Positions 46,329-48,377 of a stretch of 48,377 nucleotides of DNA are shown here, in pieces. The first letter of the stretch is position 1, and each line of letters begins with the position of its first letter. This stretch comes from a virus. The notes below the pieces were generated by a model. The model did not search any database. It was not told where the DNA came from and saw only the letters and a program-made list of their open reading frames with translations. Both the position numbers and the translations under genes were made by a program. Location: positions 1 to 48,377 of the IMG/VR virus record IMGVR_UViG_3300018078_000003, one strand, 5' to 3'.

Positions 46329-47208
46329 GCGGTACTGGGTGCACTCCGACCCGACCGGGCCCGATCCGCCGGACCGTGTCGACGCTGTCGCGACGGTGCA
46401 CGACGCCGACAGTCCGCCGTGCCCCGGCGATTGCAACCGCTTGTGGCGGCAGGCCGAGAAGCGAGCAGCCGAGGCGCTCGCCAAGGGCTACCGGGTCAAG
46501 CCGCACGAGATTGAGCCGATACCGGGTGCGCCGGTGTGGTGCCGCAACTGCCAGACCGCCATCCGTGATGCCCTCGGCCGGTTGCCCGAGCTCGCGGCCT
46601 ACGCCGCCTCGATGCCCGGCGGGAAGCTGGCGCAGACCGCTGAGACGGAGGGCCGGTTCGCCACCCGCGACGGGTCCCCGTCCGGCAGTCCGGCGTGGGA
46701 TGTGGCGGACGAGATCGTGCGGTGGGCGCTGCGCTGGGAGGATCTGTTGCGGGCGCATCTGGGGCAGGTGTATGAGACGCCGAAGCTGGTCCGAGCCGCC
46801 TTGTTCACGAAGGTCACCGACCTGAACCGCCCGGCGAGGCTGGTCGCGCTCGGGCCGGTGCTCAAGGATCCGACCGCGCGGCGTAAGTTGACCGCCGCGG
46901 TGCGCTACCTGGACACGTGGCTCACGCCGCTGTTGTCCTCGCCGATGGCGCTCGACTCCGGCCGGCAGACCCTGAACCTGGCGAGGCGCGCGGTCGGGGC
47001 GACGGGGCGGGATCGGGTGGTGCACCATCTACCGCTGCCATGCCTCCAGTGCGACAAGAAAGCACTCAGGCGTGACGACGGGTCGGAGACGGTGTACTGC
47101 CGGGCCTGCGACTCGCGGTGGACGTGGGAGGACTACGACCGGTTGGCGGCTGCGTACGCTCATGGCAGGCCCAAGCCGAAAGTTGGGGCGGTGGTCGTGG
47201 GTGGCTGA
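46315..47208 (+). CDS. Zinc-ribbon protein between the terminase genes
   Basis: 297 residues from ATG 46315. CPGDCNRLWRQAEKR with VWCRNCQTAIRDAL is one four-Cys site; a helical middle (DEIVRWALRWEDLLRAHLGQ, YLDTWLTPLLSSPMALD) follows; LPCLQCDKKALRRDD with YCRACDSRWTWEDYDRLAA is a second zinc ribbon. Proteins with this layout are common in actinophages, function unknown. Probably DNA-binding. Confidence 0.7.
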   Translation: MAKRERYWVHSDPTGPDPPDRVDAVATVHDADSPPCPGDCNRLWRQAEKRAAEALAKGYRVKPHEIEPIPGAPVWCRNCQTAIRDALGRLPELAAYAASMPGGKLAQTAETEGRFATRDGSPSGSPAWDVADEIVRWALRWEDLLRAHLGQVYETPKLVRAALFTKVTDLNRPARLVALGPVLKDPTARRKLTAAVRYLDTWLTPLLSSPMALDSGRQTLNLARRAVGATGRDRVVHHLPLPCLQCDKKALRRDDGSETVYCRACDSRWTWEDYDRLAAAYAHGRPKPKVGAVVVGG

Positions 47209-47209
47209 G

Positions 47210-47416
47210 ATGACCGTCAACGATCTCGGGTTGGTCACTGTGGCCGAGGCCGCCGATATTGCTGGCGTGGCGCCGCGCACGGTGCGCACTTGGATGCGGC
47301 GTTACCGGATCGAGCCTGTCTGGCAGGGCGAGCTGATGCTGTTGTCGGAGCGTGCGGTGCTCGAGGTGGAGAGTGCGACACGCCGCGAGCCGCGCGGACG
47401 GCCTCGGGATTCTTGA
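47210..47416 (+). CDS. Small MerR/HTH_17-like DNA-binding protein
   Basis: 68 residues; the start overlaps nothing but follows the previous stop by one base. VTVAEAADIAGVAPRTVRTW and MRRYRIEP form the helix-turn-helix, ELMLLSERAVLEVE the wing. Last early gene, next to the likely late promoter, whose -35 box covers its stop; a candidate late regulator. Confidence 0.7.
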   Translation: MTVNDLGLVTVAEAADIAGVAPRTVRTWMRRYRIEPVWQGELMLLSERAVLEVESATRREPRGRPRDS

Positions 47417-47442
47417 CATTGGTGGCCTGTTTGAATCACGCT
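47413..47442 (+). promoter_or_regulatory. Candidate late promoter
   Basis: TTGACA at 47413-47418 matches the sigma-70/sigma-A -35 consensus fully, the only such match noticed between operons here. CACGCT at 47437-47442 (18-bp spacer) is a weak -10. It precedes the terminator at 47468 and the late genes. Confidence 0.4.
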
Positions 47443-47467
47443 TTGCCGCAGGCGGACTATGCCCGCT

Positions 47468-47492
47468 GCCCGGCCATCGCGCCGGGCTTTGT
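47468..47492 (+). terminator. Rho-independent terminator before the late genes
   Basis: GCCCGGC (47468-47474) / GCCGGGC (47481-47487), 7-bp stem, 6-base loop, followed directly by TTTGT. It ends the early operon, or acts as a leader terminator that late transcripts must pass. Confidence 0.7.
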
Positions 47493-47511
47493 CATGCCCG
47501 GAGGCATCCAT

Positions 47512-47697
47512 ATGAAGCGCACCCTTGCGACTCTCGCCCTCACCGCCGGCCTGCTCCTCAGCGGTGCCACCCTCGCAACCGCCGATCCCTCGTTCGGGCC
47601 AGGTGCTGGCAACGGGCAAGGCAACAACCAGCCACACGACGCCGGCGCCAAGTGCCACCCACCGGGGCAAACCACGGACGAGCCCGGCTGCAAGTGA
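47512..47697 (+). CDS. Small secreted peptide
   Basis: 61 residues; GGAGG six bases before ATG 47512. Sec signal KRTLATLALTAGLLLSGATL, cleaved near TATA-D. The mature 37 residues are Gly/Asn/Gln-rich (GPGAGNGQGNNQPHDAG) with two Cys in KCHPPGQTTDEPGCK. Similar short exported proteins occur in actinophages and their hosts; role unknown. First gene after the leader terminator. Confidence 0.75.
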   Translation: MKRTLATLALTAGLLLSGATLATADPSFGPGAGNGQGNNQPHDAGAKCHPPGQTTDEPGCK

Positions 47698-47720
47698 GCC
47701 AGCCATGACCCTCCGGGTCG

Positions 47721-48377
47721 ATGAGCGCACCGGCCTGGGCTGAGCCGGCAGCCCGCAGCTTCGAACCGCCCATCCGCCGCTGGCCGACACCCGGCGCGAT
47801 GGCCGTCGACCTCGACCCGCGCATCCGGCAGACGCCAGCGCTCGAGCTCATCGACCAGGCGCTCGTCGACGTCACGGGAACACCCGACGGCCGGCTGATC
47901 ATCTCCATGCCCCCGCAGGAGGGCAAGAGCCAGCGGGTCTCGCGCTGGTTCCCACTGTGGCTGCTGCAGCACAACCTCGACCTGCGGATCGCGATCGTCT
48001 CCTACGAGCTCGGCGTCGCCCGCCGGTGGGGCCGCGCCGTCCGCGACCAGATCGTCAACCATCCCGAGCTCGGGCTGCGGATCCGCGAGGACCTGGCCGC
48101 CCAGCACGAGTGGGAACTCGACGGGCACATCGGCGGCGTGTACTCGGCCGGCATCGGCGGTGCCATCACGGGTCGCCCGGTCGACGTCCTGATCATCGAC
48201 GACCCGATCAAGGACCGCGAGCAGGCCGACTCGCAGGTGTACCGCGATCGCGCTGGCGACTGGTGGACCGACGTCGGCGGGCCGCGTCTCGCACCCGGTG
48301 CGCCGGTGGTGCTGATCCAGACCCGCTGGCACGAGGACGACCTGGCTGGCCGGCTGCAAGCGGCCGAGGATGGGCAC
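47721..48377 (+). CDS. terL: Terminase large subunit, N-terminal ATPase half (3' truncated by window edge)
   Basis: 219 residues to the window end. ATG 47721 is the only start; the same frame has a stop at 47706. Walker A MPPQEGKS (63-70), adenine-side arginine region, Walker B VDVLIIDDP (154-162), and coupling motif IQTRWHEDDLAG (199-210). Powers DNA packaging through the portal. Continues in the fragment at 2-595 after a missing piece (see findings). Confidence 0.95.
   Translation, partial: MSAPAWAEPAARSFEPPIRRWPTPGAMAVDLDPRIRQTPALELIDQALVDVTGTPDGRLIISMPPQEGKSQRVSRWFPLWLLQHNLDLRIAIVSYELGVARRWGRAVRDQIVNHPELGLRIREDLAAQHEWELDGHIGGVYSAGIGGAITGRPVDVLIIDDPIKDREQADSQVYRDRAGDWWTDVGGPRLAPGAPVVLIQTRWHEDDLAGRLQAAEDGH

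Overview
The window looks like the nearly complete genome of a temperate, siphovirus-type actinophage (or its excised/permuted prophage form). Base composition is uniformly very GC-rich, GTG starts and ATGA/GTGA stop-start overlaps are everywhere, and the families are those of actinobacterial phages. A tyrosine integrase beside a tRNA-3'-end attP core and a divergent repressor/Cro-type switch show that it is temperate. A tape measure, a major tail protein and no sheath or baseplate-wedge genes point to a long, flexible, non-contractile tail. The large terminase gene is cut by the window ends: its ATPase half is at 47721-48377 and its nuclease half at 2-595. The two halves do not join in frame, so a short piece of the gene is missing between the last and first base.

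Layout. (1) 2-14886, rightward late genes: terminase nuclease domain, portal, MuF-like protein, protease-scaffold, decoration protein, major capsid, small structural proteins, a repeat-rich fibre, head-tail connectors, tail terminator, major tail protein and frameshifted tail-assembly chaperones. (2) 15376-22326: tape measure and minor tail proteins. Two small leftward genes sit inside this late block, a zinc-finger protein (3488-3634) and a lipoprotein (14883-15344). Each shares a palindromic CTAG stop with its rightward neighbour. (3) 22326-24899, lysis: amidase, lysozyme-like protein, nuclease-like protein, coiled-coil membrane protein and holin, ended by two hairpins. (4) 25294-28350, leftward: a tightly overlapped nine-gene cassette of exported, membrane and small cytosolic proteins (lipoprotein, four-helix membrane protein, Tat-exported SGNH hydrolase, SLOG protein). 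It would lie at one prophage end after integration, where lysogenic-conversion genes are usually found.

(5) 28385-31581, lysogeny module: attP, integrase, a repressor operon reading left and a Cro/excisionase operon reading right. The two operons are separated by a mirror-symmetric operator with six GGGA boxes at exact 10-bp spacing. The three main promoters here look leaderless. (6) 31578-47416, rightward early genes: a secreted protein, a strongly structured untranslated region, recombination/repair genes (Cas4/RecB-like exonuclease, phiC31 gp3-like protein, DnaQ-like exonuclease, HNH protein, Holliday junction resolvase), a long run of tiny zinc-binding or membrane proteins, a protein with an RNA polymerase alpha-CTD-like domain, a J-domain protein, a primase-helicase and the small terminase. 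(7) 47413-47512: a consensus -35 box followed by a hairpin-T-run terminator just before the late genes, which could be an antitermination-controlled late promoter.
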